From the NCBI RefSeq assembly GCF_029760915.1, contig NZ_CP121685.1:2443001-2507000 (forward strand): a stretch of 64,000 nucleotides of DNA. Direction: 5' to 3'. Under the pieces are notes generated by a model. That model made no database searches. It was not told the origin of the DNA and saw only the letters and a list, made by a program, of their open reading frames with translations. Shown piece by piece: positions 45,368 through 54,471 of the stretch (within the stretch, counting starts at the first letter, position 1; each line of letters begins with the position of its first letter). The DNA comes from Olleya sp. YS. Its GTDB lineage: Bacteria; Bacteroidota; Bacteroidia; Flavobacteriales; Flavobacteriaceae. A program made the translations under genes and the position numbers.

Positions 45368-48300
45368 ATGAAACTTTTTAGATTATTCTTTTTCTTGATT
45401 TCAATTAACCTTATTGCACAAGAAGTACCAAGAATTAAATTGCAAGATTCCACATTTTTAGCATTAAAAGAATTAGACGTTAAAACAGAGGTTGTTGGTA
45501 ATATTGCAACAACCACATATACTATGAAGTTTTTTAATGGAACAGATCGCGTATTGGAAGGCGAACTTGCTTTTCCGTTAGGACAAGGTCAATCTGTTAC
45601 TAATTTTGCAATGGATGTTAATGGTAAAATGCGAGATGCTGTTATCGTAGAAAAAGAGCTAGGTCGAGTGGCTTACGAGTCTACAATACGTCAAACCATA
45701 GATCCAGGATTATTAGAAATTACAAAAGGTAATAATTATAAGGCTAGAGTATATCCAATTCCTGCTAATGATTATAAATTATTAAGCATAACTTTTGAGC
45801 AAGAAATGAATGCTAGCGATGGGAAACACGTCTATGAAATTCCGTTTAACTTTTCAGACCCACTAGATTTCAACTTAGATATTTTAGTATATAATACTAA
45901 TCAGCAACCGGAAATTAAAAATAAGAATCCGTACAAATTAAAGTTTAAAAATAGTGACGGTGTTTTAAAGGCATCAGTAAATAAAAAAAATACTAAAGTC
46001 GACACATCGGTAGTTTTAGAGTTTCTAGTTGGTAATTCTGAAAGTGTAACCACCTACAACAACTATTTTAATGTGTATAAGTTATTTACTCCAAAAACAA
46101 GAATTAAGGAAAAGCCTAGTGACATCACTATATATTGGGATGCATCATACTCTATGAAGTTCAGAAATTTGGATGCAGAATTAAAACTTTTAGAATTGTA
46201 TTTTGAATATTTAGATAATGTTAATGTCAATTTTGTAACCTTTAGTAACAAAATGTCTAAGTCTAAACAATTCAATATTAAAAATGGACATTGGAAAGCG
46301 CTTAAAAAGGATATTGAGTCAATAGTTTATGATGGAGGAACGTCTTATTTAGAATTAAAAAACGACACAAATAACGAAATCCTATTTTTTAGTGATGGTA
46401 TGTTTAATTTAGGACAATTACAAGATACATTTAGAGGGCGATTATATGCTATTAACTCAGTTAAATCAGCTAATCATCAGTTTTTAGAATACACATCAAA
46501 TCAAAATAATGGAAAATACATCAATTTAAATTTTACTAATCATGATCAGGCTTTACATGCATTAAAAACTGAAGCGTTTAAATTTTTAGGTATTAAAGAT
46601 AACGACCTAATATCTGAGGTTTTCCCTTTGCCAAATACAACTATTACTAGTGATTTTTCAGTTTCAGGACAGTTTGAAAAAAACACAGATATACAATTAA
46701 ATTTTGGATATGGAAATCAAGTCACAGAAAGTATTAAGATTACTTTAGAACAATCAAGTTTTAATAGCTTGGTTAAACGTTTGTGGGCAAAGAAAAAGCT
46801 TCAAGTATTAAATAATGATAAGGAGGTCAATAAAGATGAAATCATTAAACTTGCCAAAAAAAATCATCTTATTTCAGAGTTTACCTCACTAATCATTTTA
46901 GATAGGATTGAAGATTACGTGCGTTATAAAATAGAACCACCTGCAGAATTAAAAGCAGAATACAAACAACGTTTAGCAAATAGGGCATATGAAGACGAAG
47001 AGAGGTTTGAAAACATTCAAGATAGAAAAAATCAGCTTGTAGAAGATTATCAAGAATTAATAAAGTGGTATAACACTGTTTACCCAATAGTAACAGTTAT
47101 TAGCGAACCAAAAAAAATAAACGATACTACAGTAACTGTAACAGAAACTAAAACTTGGGTTGTAGATACTTTACCAGAAATAACACCAACAGTTGCTCCA
47201 AATCTACCAACAGTTGCTCCAAGTCCACCAATAGTGAATACTCCAAAATCACAAACAAATTTAGATACTAACAAACGAATTGTATCTGGAGTCATTTCTG
47301 ATGAAAACGGATTGCCACTTCCTGGTGCATATGTATTAATCAAAGGTACATCAAATGGTACTTCTACAGATTTTGACGGAAACTTTAGTATTAATGCTGA
47401 AGTAGGAGATGTTATTGAAGTAGGTTATATTGGGTATGGAACCAAAATAATAACTATTGGTGGCTCAAATAATATTAATTTTTCTCTAGAACCAGACAAC
47501 AGTTTAGACGAAGTGGTAATTGTTGGTTACGGTACAACAACTACAAAAGCCTTTACAGGTGTAGCATCTACTGTTATTGCAGAAAATATTGAAGTAAAAT
47601 CATTTACTAACGTAACTCAAGCATTAGCGGGTGAGGTTGCAGGTGTATCAGTTATTAATACTTCTGGACAACCAGGTTCTGTTAATACTGTACGTGTAAG
47701 AGGATATGGTTCCCCAATTGGTAATACCTCTCCTTTATATATTGTTGATGGAGTTCCAGTTAATGAATCAGAATTTAAAACTATAGCAACCGATGATATA
47801 AACAATATGACTATATTAAAAGATGCTTCCGCCACTTCTCTCTTTGGTAGTAGAGCTGCAAACGGAGTAATTGTTATCACTACTAAAGAAGGTTTAAATA
47901 CTAATGCTGAGCAAATTCAAGAATTAGATAAAAAAATTAGAGAAGATATAAACTTTAAACCATGGTCGCCAGACAGCGATTACATTAAAATACTATTGGC
48001 ACAGTCGACTATAAAAGATGCTTATAATAAATATTTAGAACTTAGAATTAAATATAGAAATACGCCATCTTTTTTTATAGATGTCGCAGAGTTTTTCGAT
48101 TCTAAAAAGGATAAATCACTAGCTATTAAAGTGTTATCTAATTTAGCTGAAATAGATTTAGATAATCACGAAGTAATGCGAGCATTAGCTTATAAATTAG
48201 AATATTTTAAGCAATATGATTTAGCATTACACGTGTACAAAGAAGTATTAAAACTAAGACCAGAAGAACCACAATCTACTAGAGATTTAGCTTTGGCTTA

Positions 48301-48865
48301 TGAAAACTTAGGTGACTACCAAAAGGCTTTTGATTTGCTTTATTCGATAGTTGAAGGACAATTAGTTGAAAAAGATTTAGATAAGCGTTTTTATGGCATC
48401 GAGCATCTAGCTTTTGTAGAAGCTGGACATCTATTGAATAAATATAGTAAAAGTTTAAATCTTACAGATGCCCAAAGACAACTCATTAAACCAATAGAAG
48501 TCGATTTACGTGTCGTTGCAGACTGGAATCATAATGATACAGATTTAGATTTGTGGGTAGACACTCCAGAAGAATATGCTATTAGCTATAAAAACAAAAG
48601 ATCAGATTATGGAGATAGATTATCTGAAGACATGACTGAAGGGTATGGTCCAGAAGAGTTTATGATTAAAAAAGGACTAAAAGGTGACTACAATATTGAA
48701 GTCGATTATTTTGCTGACGAAGTCCAAAAAATATCAGGACCTACAACTTTAAAAATCACCATTTTTAAAAATTATGGTAGTAAAAACGAAACTAAAGAGG
48801 TGAGGATTTACAGATTAGACATTGAGAAAGATTTATTAGAAATAGGATCAATAAATTTTAAATAA
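45368..48865 (+). CDS. VIT/VWA protein with embedded SusC N-terminal (CTD-plug) module, TPRs and DUF2135
   Basis: 1165 residues, one open frame. Signal peptide (about 1-18); VIT domain (about 20-160); VWA-like domain from about 250 with the MIDAS-like DASYS; a Pro/Thr linker (about 605-630); a carboxypeptidase-D-like regulatory domain (about 637-705, SGVISDENGLPLPGAYV); a TonB-receptor plug of SusC type (about 710-841) with VVIVGYGT, VRVRGYG, YIVDGVP and ITTKEG; TPR-like helices (about 880-1010); and a C-terminal DUF2135-like domain (about 1030-1165, WNHNDTDLDLWVD). The roughly 800-residue barrel that follows the plug in SusC is absent. VIT/VWA/TPR/DUF2135 is a known surface-protein layout; the inserted SusC module is the odd part. 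Likely periplasmic or surface exposed; function unknown. Confidence 0.85.
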   Translation: MKLFRLFFFLISINLIAQEVPRIKLQDSTFLALKELDVKTEVVGNIATTTYTMKFFNGTDRVLEGELAFPLGQGQSVTNFAMDVNGKMRDAVIVEKELGRVAYESTIRQTIDPGLLEITKGNNYKARVYPIPANDYKLLSITFEQEMNASDGKHVYEIPFNFSDPLDFNLDILVYNTNQQPEIKNKNPYKLKFKNSDGVLKASVNKKNTKVDTSVVLEFLVGNSESVTTYNNYFNVYKLFTPKTRIKEKPSDITIYWDASYSMKFRNLDAELKLLELYFEYLDNVNVNFVTFSNKMSKSKQFNIKNGHWKALKKDIESIVYDGGTSYLELKNDTNNEILFFSDGMFNLGQLQDTFRGRLYAINSVKSANHQFLEYTSNQNNGKYINLNFTNHDQALHALKTEAFKFLGIKDNDLISEVFPLPNTTITSDFSVSGQFEKNTDIQLNFGYGNQVTESIKITLEQSSFNSLVKRLWAKKKLQVLNNDKEVNKDEIIKLAKKNHLISEFTSLIILDRIEDYVRYKIEPPAELKAEYKQRLANRAYEDEERFENIQDRKNQLVEDYQELIKWYNTVYPIVTVISEPKKINDTTVTVTETKTWVVDTLPEITPTVAPNLPTVAPSPPIVNTPKSQTNLDTNKRIVSGVISDENGLPLPGAYVLIKGTSNGTSTDFDGNFSINAEVGDVIEVGYIGYGTKIITIGGSNNINFSLEPDNSLDEVVIVGYGTTTTKAFTGVASTVIAENIEVKSFTNVTQALAGEVAGVSVINTSGQPGSVNTVRVRGYGSPIGNTSPLYIVDGVPVNESEFKTIATDDINNMTILKDASATSLFGSRAANGVIVITTKEGLNTNAEQIQELDKKIREDINFKPWSPDSDYIKILLAQSTIKDAYNKYLELRIKYRNTPSFFIDVAEFFDSKKDKSLAIKVLSNLAEIDLDNHEVMRALAYKLEYFKQYDLALHVYKEVLKLRPEEPQSTRDLALAYENLGDYQKAFDLLYSIVEGQLVEKDLDKRFYGIEHLAFVEAGHLLNKYSKSLNLTDAQRQLIKPIEVDLRVVADWNHNDTDLDLWVDTPEEYAISYKNKRSDYGDRLSEDMTEGYGPEEFMIKKGLKGDYNIEVDYFADEVQKISGPTTLKITIFKNYGSKNETKEVRIYRLDIEKDLLEIGSINFK

Positions 48866-48898
48866 CAAGTTTTTGGTTGTTTACTAGTTATTTAAAAT

Positions 48899-48933
48899 TA
48901 AAAAGGAACGTTTTATAACGTTCCTTTTTTTCC
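48899..48933. terminator. bidirectional terminator after the VIT/VWA chimera
   Basis: AAAAGGAACGTT / AACGTTCCTTTT around a TTAT loop (arms near 48901-48912 and 48917-48928) with T-runs on both strands. Serves the convergent OmpA gene too. Confidence 0.88.
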
Positions 48934-48947
48934 CTTTTAAATGTAAT

Positions 48948-50195
48948 TTAGATTTTTAAAAATTCTACTCGTCTGTTATTAGCTTTCTCTTCTGGATTAC
49001 TATTGGTGTTTAGTGGTTCACTTTCTCCTTTACCTAACGTGGATAACCGTGTTTCATTTATTCCTAGATTAATTAGTGCTTGTTTTACTGCTTCTGCACG
49101 TTGTTGCGAAAGACTTAAATTACTTTCTGTGGTCCCATCACTATCTGTATGACCAATAATTTGAAAACTCCAATCTGGATTCTCAGTCATTACTTCTGCT
49201 ATTTTATTGATAACACCCATTGATTGTGGTTGCATGTCTGCTTTACCAGAATCAAATAATATACCATTGGTAACATATTTTCCTTCAGAAGAAATGCGTT
49301 TGTACATTTGTCCTCCTCCATGTGCAATACGTATATTTTTTATTGGAGCATTAAGTTTTTGTTTATTATTAGAGTACCCTCTAAACTGAATAGCTACAAC
49401 ATCAGGCACTACATAAAATTTTGGTAAATTGGATATACGCTTTTCATCATAATACAATTTAAATTTTCCTTTATTGTAAGACATTGCTATATGATGCCAA
49501 GCATTCATTTTTCCTAGAGACACCTTTTCTAATGCAAAGCTACTATTAGAGGCATGTCCAGTAGTATTTTTACCATTGCTAAGCATTAATCTAACATCAT
49601 TGCTAGAAGAATATTTTAACTTTTTTGAGTCAAATATGATTTCTATTTCTGTCCAAAAGTTACTGGCATCAGCACTTTCGACATAAACATCAAATTCAAT
49701 AGTAAATTCATCTCCTAAATAGTTTGGATTATTAAATAAAGGTGTAATCCTGTTATTATATTCTGCTGTACCTATTATTACTTTTTCACCATTAAATCGT
49801 GCAATTTCTGCACCACCTTTAACCAAATCCCATCGTGAAGGAAACTCGCCAACTTCTTCATATCTTAAATCATCATAAAAAATAACTTTTTCGCCAGGAA
49901 TAAATTTGTAATTACGCCAAATCTCAGGAGTTTTTTGCTCTGAGGAATTATGATTTGGCGATTCTTTTTTATTTTCAGGTTCAGGAGCGTCTTCTTTTCT
50001 TTGTTGTTCCTCTTCTTGTTCTTCAGGTATTTTTTCGTCTTTTTTTTCTTCTAATATATCATCGATTTTTTCATCAGCTTTTTGCTCAATCTTTCTTTCA
50101 GCTTTTTTTTGAATTTTTTTCCAAATTTGAGCTTCGACAGATTGAAATGAAAAAACTAAAAAGCAAATCGATAAAATTGTAGTTAAGTATTTCAT
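48948..50195 (-). CDS. OmpA family protein with LamG-like middle domain
   Basis: 415 residues from ATG 50195 (an upstream in-frame start at 50228 is less likely). Signal peptide (MKYLTTILSICFLVFSFQSVEA), a Lys/Glu-rich coiled stretch (about 25-100), a concanavalin/LamG-like sandwich (about 110-300, with 'FTIEFDVYVES' and 'AWHHIAMSYNKGKFKLYYDEKRI') and a C-terminal OmpA peptidoglycan-binding domain (about 305-415) with IIGHTDSDGTTESNLSLSQQRAEAV and NNRRVEF. It should bind the cell wall from the outer membrane and may bind carbohydrate through the sandwich domain. No beta-barrel precedes the OmpA domain. Confidence 0.87.
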   Translation of the reverse strand: MKYLTTILSICFLVFSFQSVEAQIWKKIQKKAERKIEQKADEKIDDILEEKKDEKIPEEQEEEQQRKEDAPEPENKKESPNHNSSEQKTPEIWRNYKFIPGEKVIFYDDLRYEEVGEFPSRWDLVKGGAEIARFNGEKVIIGTAEYNNRITPLFNNPNYLGDEFTIEFDVYVESADASNFWTEIEIIFDSKKLKYSSSNDVRLMLSNGKNTTGHASNSSFALEKVSLGKMNAWHHIAMSYNKGKFKLYYDEKRISNLPKFYVVPDVVAIQFRGYSNNKQKLNAPIKNIRIAHGGGQMYKRISSEGKYVTNGILFDSGKADMQPQSMGVINKIAEVMTENPDWSFQIIGHTDSDGTTESNLSLSQQRAEAVKQALINLGINETRLSTLGKGESEPLNTNSNPEEKANNRRVEFLKI

Positions 50196-50267
50196 TTTTA
50201 ACGGATTAATTGTATCTCTAAAATACAAAAAAACGTTTTAAAATTGTTTCAATACCTAAATAAAAGT

Positions 50268-51896
50268 TTAAACCTGTAAAACTCCCATGTTAAAAGATTT
50301 TTCAATAGGAGCGTGGTTTGCAGCTTCAATACCCATACTAATCCATGTTCTGGTGTCTAATGGGTCAATAACAGCATCTGTCCAAATACGGGAAGCCGCA
50401 TAATAAGGTGATACTTGATTGTCATATCTAGCTTTAATTTTATTGAATAATTCGTCTTCCTTGTCCTTGGTAATGGTTTCGCCTTTCTTTTTTAAAGAAG
50501 CAGTTTCAATTTGTAATAGTACTTTTGCAGCACTATTACCACTCATTACAGCTAATTCTGCACTTGGCCAAGCAGCAATTAGTCTAGGATCATAAGCTTT
50601 CCCACACATTGCGTAATTACCAGCTCCATAACTATTACCTAAGATAATGGTGAATTTTGGTACCACACTATTACTCACAGCATTCACCATTTTTGCACCA
50701 TCTTTAATAATTCCAGAATGTTCACTTTTACTACCTACCATAAAACCGGTAACGTCTTGTAAAAACACTAACGGAATCTTTTTCTGGTTACAATTAGCAA
50801 TAAAGCGTGTGGCTTTATCTGCACTATCATTATAGATAACACCTCCAAATTGCATTTCACCTTTTTTGGTTTTCACTAATGTACGTTGGTTGGCAACAAT
50901 ACCTACAGCCCAACCATCTATTCTGGCATAAGCGGTAATAATGGTTTTTCCGTAACCTTCTTTATATTCATCAAATTCAGATCCATCAACTAAACGTTTG
51001 ATAATCTCTTTCATGTCATACTGATCTGCTCTAGATTTAGGTAGTATTCCGTAGATATCTTCTGGATTATCTTTTGGTTTTTTACTGTCAGCTCGATTAA
51101 AACCGGCTTTGTCATAATCGCCAATTTTATCCACGATGCGCTTAATTTTATTTAGTGCATCTTTATCGTCTTTGGCTTTATAATCGGTTACTCCACTAAT
51201 TTCGCAATGTGTTGTAGCACCACCCAAAGTTTCGTTATCTATCGTTTCTCCAATAGCAGCTTTAACTAAATAACTTCCAGCAAGGAAGATACTTCCGGTT
51301 TTATCAACTATTAATGCTTCGTCACTCATAATTGGTAAATAGGCTCCACCTGCAACACAACTACCCATAACTGCAGCAATTTGGGTAATTCCCATACTAC
51401 TCATTACCGCATTGTTTCTAAAAATGCGACCAAAATGTTCTTTATCAGGAAATATTTCATCCTGCATTGGTAAATAGACTCCTGCAGAATCCACAAGATA
51501 TATAATTGGTAATCTGTTCTCTATTGCAATTTCTTGAGCACGTAAATTCTTTTTTCCTGTAATTGGGAACCATGCTCCAGCTTTTACTGTTGCATCATTA
51601 GCTACGACAATACATTGTTTTCCTTTGATGTAACCCATTTTAACAACAACACCTCCAGAAGGACAACCACCATGCTCTTCATACATACCATCGCCTGCAA
51701 AAGCACCAATTTCTATACTTTTCTTTTTTGAATCTAGAAGATAGTTTATACGTTCTCTAGCAGTCATTTTTCCTTGTCCGTGTAACTTTTCAATACGTTT
51801 TTCTCCGCCACCAAGTTTTACTTTGGCTAATCTAGATTTAAGTTCAGAAAGGAGTAGTTTATTATGATCTTCGTTTTTATTGAAGTTAATATCCAT
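50268..51896 (-). CDS. acyl-CoA carboxylase beta (carboxyltransferase) subunit
   Basis: 542 residues, the carboxyltransferase half of a biotin-dependent acyl-CoA carboxylase. The family start 'GKMTARERINYLLD', the oxyanion-type glycines 'GSCVAGGAYLPIMSDEAL' and 'GNSYGAGNYAMCGKAYDPR' and the C-terminal 'RIWTDAVIDPLDTR' are all present. The length and the pattern suit methylcrotonoyl-CoA or propionyl-CoA carboxylase, and the substrate cannot be fixed here. No biotin carboxylase subunit lies nearby, so the alpha subunit must be encoded elsewhere. Confidence 0.93.
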   Translation of the reverse strand: MDINFNKNEDHNKLLLSELKSRLAKVKLGGGEKRIEKLHGQGKMTARERINYLLDSKKKSIEIGAFAGDGMYEEHGGCPSGGVVVKMGYIKGKQCIVVANDATVKAGAWFPITGKKNLRAQEIAIENRLPIIYLVDSAGVYLPMQDEIFPDKEHFGRIFRNNAVMSSMGITQIAAVMGSCVAGGAYLPIMSDEALIVDKTGSIFLAGSYLVKAAIGETIDNETLGGATTHCEISGVTDYKAKDDKDALNKIKRIVDKIGDYDKAGFNRADSKKPKDNPEDIYGILPKSRADQYDMKEIIKRLVDGSEFDEYKEGYGKTIITAYARIDGWAVGIVANQRTLVKTKKGEMQFGGVIYNDSADKATRFIANCNQKKIPLVFLQDVTGFMVGSKSEHSGIIKDGAKMVNAVSNSVVPKFTIILGNSYGAGNYAMCGKAYDPRLIAAWPSAELAVMSGNSAAKVLLQIETASLKKKGETITKDKEDELFNKIKARYDNQVSPYYAASRIWTDAVIDPLDTRTWISMGIEAANHAPIEKSFNMGVLQV

Positions 51897-52050
51897 TGTT
51901 AGAATTTTGTTTGACGTAAAAATACAAAAGATAATAGTCTAATGAAACATCTATTTAATTACTATTTTTTATTTTGAAAAAAAGACTTGTAAGTATCGAT
52001 TTAATTGAAAATTATTATATTTAGATACATTAAATTTAAATTAACCTACT

Positions 52051-53799
52051 ATGTATTCACTTAAACAGAAATTTACCCTATTGTTATTTCTGCTCTTTTC
52101 TGTTCAATTAACTATTGCACAAGAAGATCAATTACTACCCAAAGGATTATCAGCTAAAGAAAGATCCTTAGTTTCTCATTTTCAATTTAAAAGTTCAAGC
52201 TCTACTGCTGCACCTTCAGGACCTGTAAGGGCTGCTGCCGAATGGGAAGAAGTAGAATATTTAGTTATTAGATGGACTTCTAATTACCAAAACATATTAC
52301 GTCAGATTGTTGAAGTAGGTGTAACAGAATGTAAGGTGATAATTGTAACTCAAAACCAGACTTTGGTATCTAATTATTTATCCTCAAACGGAATAGATTT
52401 AACTAACGTTTCTTTTTTAAATGCAGCTTCAAATAGCATTTGGATTCGGGATTATGCAGGTAACACCATTTACAGCAATGATGTTGGTCAGCGTGCTTTG
52501 GTAGATTGGATTTACAATCGTCCAAGACCAGATGATGATGTTGTTCCTTCAGGACATGCTAGCATGTTAAGTTTACCAATTTATATAACAGATTCTGGGA
52601 CTAATGATTTAGTAAATACAGGAGGAAATTACATGTCTGATGGTTTAGGAAATGCATTTGCTTCTGAATTGATTTTAGAGGAAAATGAGTTAGGTAACCC
52701 ATATAACGTTAGTGCTAAAACAGAAATAGATATTGATAATATCATGTTTAATTACATGGGCATTGATAATTATATTAAAATGCCAACATTGCCTTATGAC
52801 GGTATACATCATATAGACATGCACATGAAACTACTGGATGAAGAGACTTTACTGGTTAGTAAATATCCTGCAGGAGTTGCAGATGGACCACAAATAGAGG
52901 CTAATATTCAATATGTTTTGAATAATTTTCAATCGCCTTTCGGGACACCTTATAAAGTAGAATGGATTGATGCACCACCAAGCACAAGTGGATTATATCC
53001 AGATAATGGAGGTTATTATCGTACCTATAGTAATTCATTAATATTAAATAAATCCATTCTTGTTCCAACATATAGACCATCTGTAGATGGACCAGCTCTA
53101 GCCAAGTATCAAGAGCTAATGCCAGGTTATAATGTTGTTGGGATTGATGTTGACAATTCTGGTGAAAACCTAATTGCTTCCAGTGGAGCAATCCATTGTA
53201 TTACACATACTATTGGAGTTTCAGAACCTTTATGGATTGTACATCAACCAGTAAATTTAGTAAATGCTGGTACCAATATAACCATTGATGCAATGGTTAA
53301 ACACGTTTCTGGAATCTCTAGTGCCAAAGTGTTTTGGAGAGAAGAAGGCACAACAACGTTTAATGAAACAAATATGTCATTAGTTAGTGGCGACAATTGG
53401 ACTGCAAATTTACCATTAGCTGCAAGTGCAACTAATATAGATTATTATATTTCAGCCCAAGCAGTATCTGGAAAAGTGTTAACTAGACCTTTAGTAGCAC
53501 CTTCTGGGTATTGGACTACAGAAGTCAATACGTTGTCTGCAGAAGAATGGGCAGAAAACAACATCTCTTTGCCTTATCCAAATCCTACAAGAAGTAATGT
53601 AACCTTTAATTTAAATAATATTAGTGGAGAAATTGATGTCACTATTTTTAACAGCTTAGGGCAAAGATTGTATTATAACACAATAGTATCTGGTAATGGT
53701 GTGATTAATCTAGAGTTGAATGATGATTGGCAAGGTATGCTTCATATTATTTTCGAAGGTGAATTTGGTACAATCAACCGTAAAATCATTAAAATTTAA
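52051..53799 (+). CDS. secreted peptidylarginine/agmatine deiminase family enzyme with T9SS sorting domain
   Basis: 582 residues. Signal peptide (about 1-23), a deiminase domain (about 60-395), an Ig-like domain (about 400-500) and a type IX sorting domain (about 505-582, opening LPYPNPTRSNVTF and ending in IIKI). Catalytic residues match those I recall for Porphyromonas PPAD: D134 (WIRDYAG), H254 and D256 (HHIDMH), N328 (YSNSLIL) and C383 (GAIHC). Two Arg in YNRPR (R157, R159) match the residues said to hold a C-terminal Arg substrate, so peptidylarginine deimination outside the cell is more likely than agmatine hydrolysis. Monocistronic with a terminator. Confidence 0.88.
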   Translation: MYSLKQKFTLLLFLLFSVQLTIAQEDQLLPKGLSAKERSLVSHFQFKSSSSTAAPSGPVRAAAEWEEVEYLVIRWTSNYQNILRQIVEVGVTECKVIIVTQNQTLVSNYLSSNGIDLTNVSFLNAASNSIWIRDYAGNTIYSNDVGQRALVDWIYNRPRPDDDVVPSGHASMLSLPIYITDSGTNDLVNTGGNYMSDGLGNAFASELILEENELGNPYNVSAKTEIDIDNIMFNYMGIDNYIKMPTLPYDGIHHIDMHMKLLDEETLLVSKYPAGVADGPQIEANIQYVLNNFQSPFGTPYKVEWIDAPPSTSGLYPDNGGYYRTYSNSLILNKSILVPTYRPSVDGPALAKYQELMPGYNVVGIDVDNSGENLIASSGAIHCITHTIGVSEPLWIVHQPVNLVNAGTNITIDAMVKHVSGISSAKVFWREEGTTTFNETNMSLVSGDNWTANLPLAASATNIDYYISAQAVSGKVLTRPLVAPSGYWTTEVNTLSAEEWAENNISLPYPNPTRSNVTFNLNNISGEIDVTIFNSLGQRLYYNTIVSGNGVINLELNDDWQGMLHIIFEGEFGTINRKIIKI

Positions 53800-53816
53800 A
53801 TAACTTTTTTCAACCT

Positions 53817-53848
53817 AAAAAGCACCTTAAAATAAGGTGTTTTTTTGT
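53817..53848 (+). terminator. terminator after the deiminase gene
   Basis: GCACCTTA / TAAGGTGT arms (about 53822-53829 and 53833-53840) with a G-T pair, A-run before and seven T after. Confidence 0.85.
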
Positions 53849-53865
53849 TTCATATTTAATATAAA

Positions 53866-53886
53866 ACAAGGAATTAGTTTCCTTGT
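53866..53886. promoter_or_regulatory. palindrome overlapping the -33 box: candidate MarR operator
   Basis: ACAAGGAA (53866-53873), a 5-base centre, TTCCTTGT (53879-53886): a perfect 8+8 inverted repeat. It contains the TTG (53883-53885) of the promoter next to it and lies upstream of an operon that codes for a MarR regulator. That is the standard layout of an autoregulatory operator. Confidence 0.7.
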
Positions 53887-53913
53887 AAAATAAATACATT
53901 TTTTGTATCTTTG
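53883..53913 (+). promoter_or_regulatory. promoter of the flavin reductase-marR-pirin unit
   Basis: TTG (53883-53885), 20 bases, TATCTTTG (53906-53913), matching the Bacteroidota consensus. Transcription would start about 8 bases before the ATG at 53929. Confidence 0.75.
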
Positions 53914-53928
53914 TAAAAAGTAAATATT

Positions 53929-54462
53929 ATGAAAAAAATTATCGCATTTGGAGCAAGTAATAGCTCATCATCTATAAACAAACAATTAGCAACTTACGCA
54001 TCAACTTTAGTAGAGAATGTTGAAACAGAAGTATTAGATCTAAACGATTTTGATGTGCCAACGTATAGCATAGATATCGAAAAACAATCAGGTATACCAG
54101 ATAAAGCCCAACAATTTTTTGATAGAATTGGTGCATCAGATGGTGTAATTATATCCTTAGCAGAACATAATGGCGCTTACACAGCAGCATTTAAAAGCTT
54201 GTTTGATTGGATGTCAAGAATTGATGTCAAATTATTTCAAGAAAAACCAATGTTATTAATGAGTACCGCTCCTGGACCTAGAGGTGGACTGTCGGTTTTT
54301 GAAATGGCAGAAGGTAGGTTTCCTAGGCATGATGCTACAATAGTAGCTAAGTTTAGATTGCCTTCTTTTAACGATAATTTTAAGGACGGAAAAATATCTA
54401 ACCCAGAATTAAACGATATGCTAAAAGAAGCAATAACCATTTTTAACGACAGTATTAAATAA
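53929..54462 (+). CDS. NADPH-dependent FMN reductase family protein
   Basis: 177 residues, flavodoxin-like fold. FMN-binding loop 'FGASNSSSSINKQLA' at about residues 5-19 and 'STAPGPRGG' near 110, with 'SLAEHNGAYTAAFKSLFDW' between. Reduces flavins, quinones or similar compounds with NAD(P)H. First gene of an operon with marR and pirin, so a role in response to quinones or oxidative stress is likely (inference). Ten bases before marR. Confidence 0.9.
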   Translation: MKKIIAFGASNSSSSINKQLATYASTLVENVETEVLDLNDFDVPTYSIDIEKQSGIPDKAQQFFDRIGASDGVIISLAEHNGAYTAAFKSLFDWMSRIDVKLFQEKPMLLMSTAPGPRGGLSVFEMAEGRFPRHDATIVAKFRLPSFNDNFKDGKISNPELNDMLKEAITIFNDSIK

Positions 54463-54471
54463 TTAAAATTT

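Noticed and set aside
45368-48865. Pseudogene or frameshifted SusC receptor
   Set aside because: The frame is open for 1165 codons, VIT, VWA and the C-terminal domain are complete, and no barrel remnant is seen.
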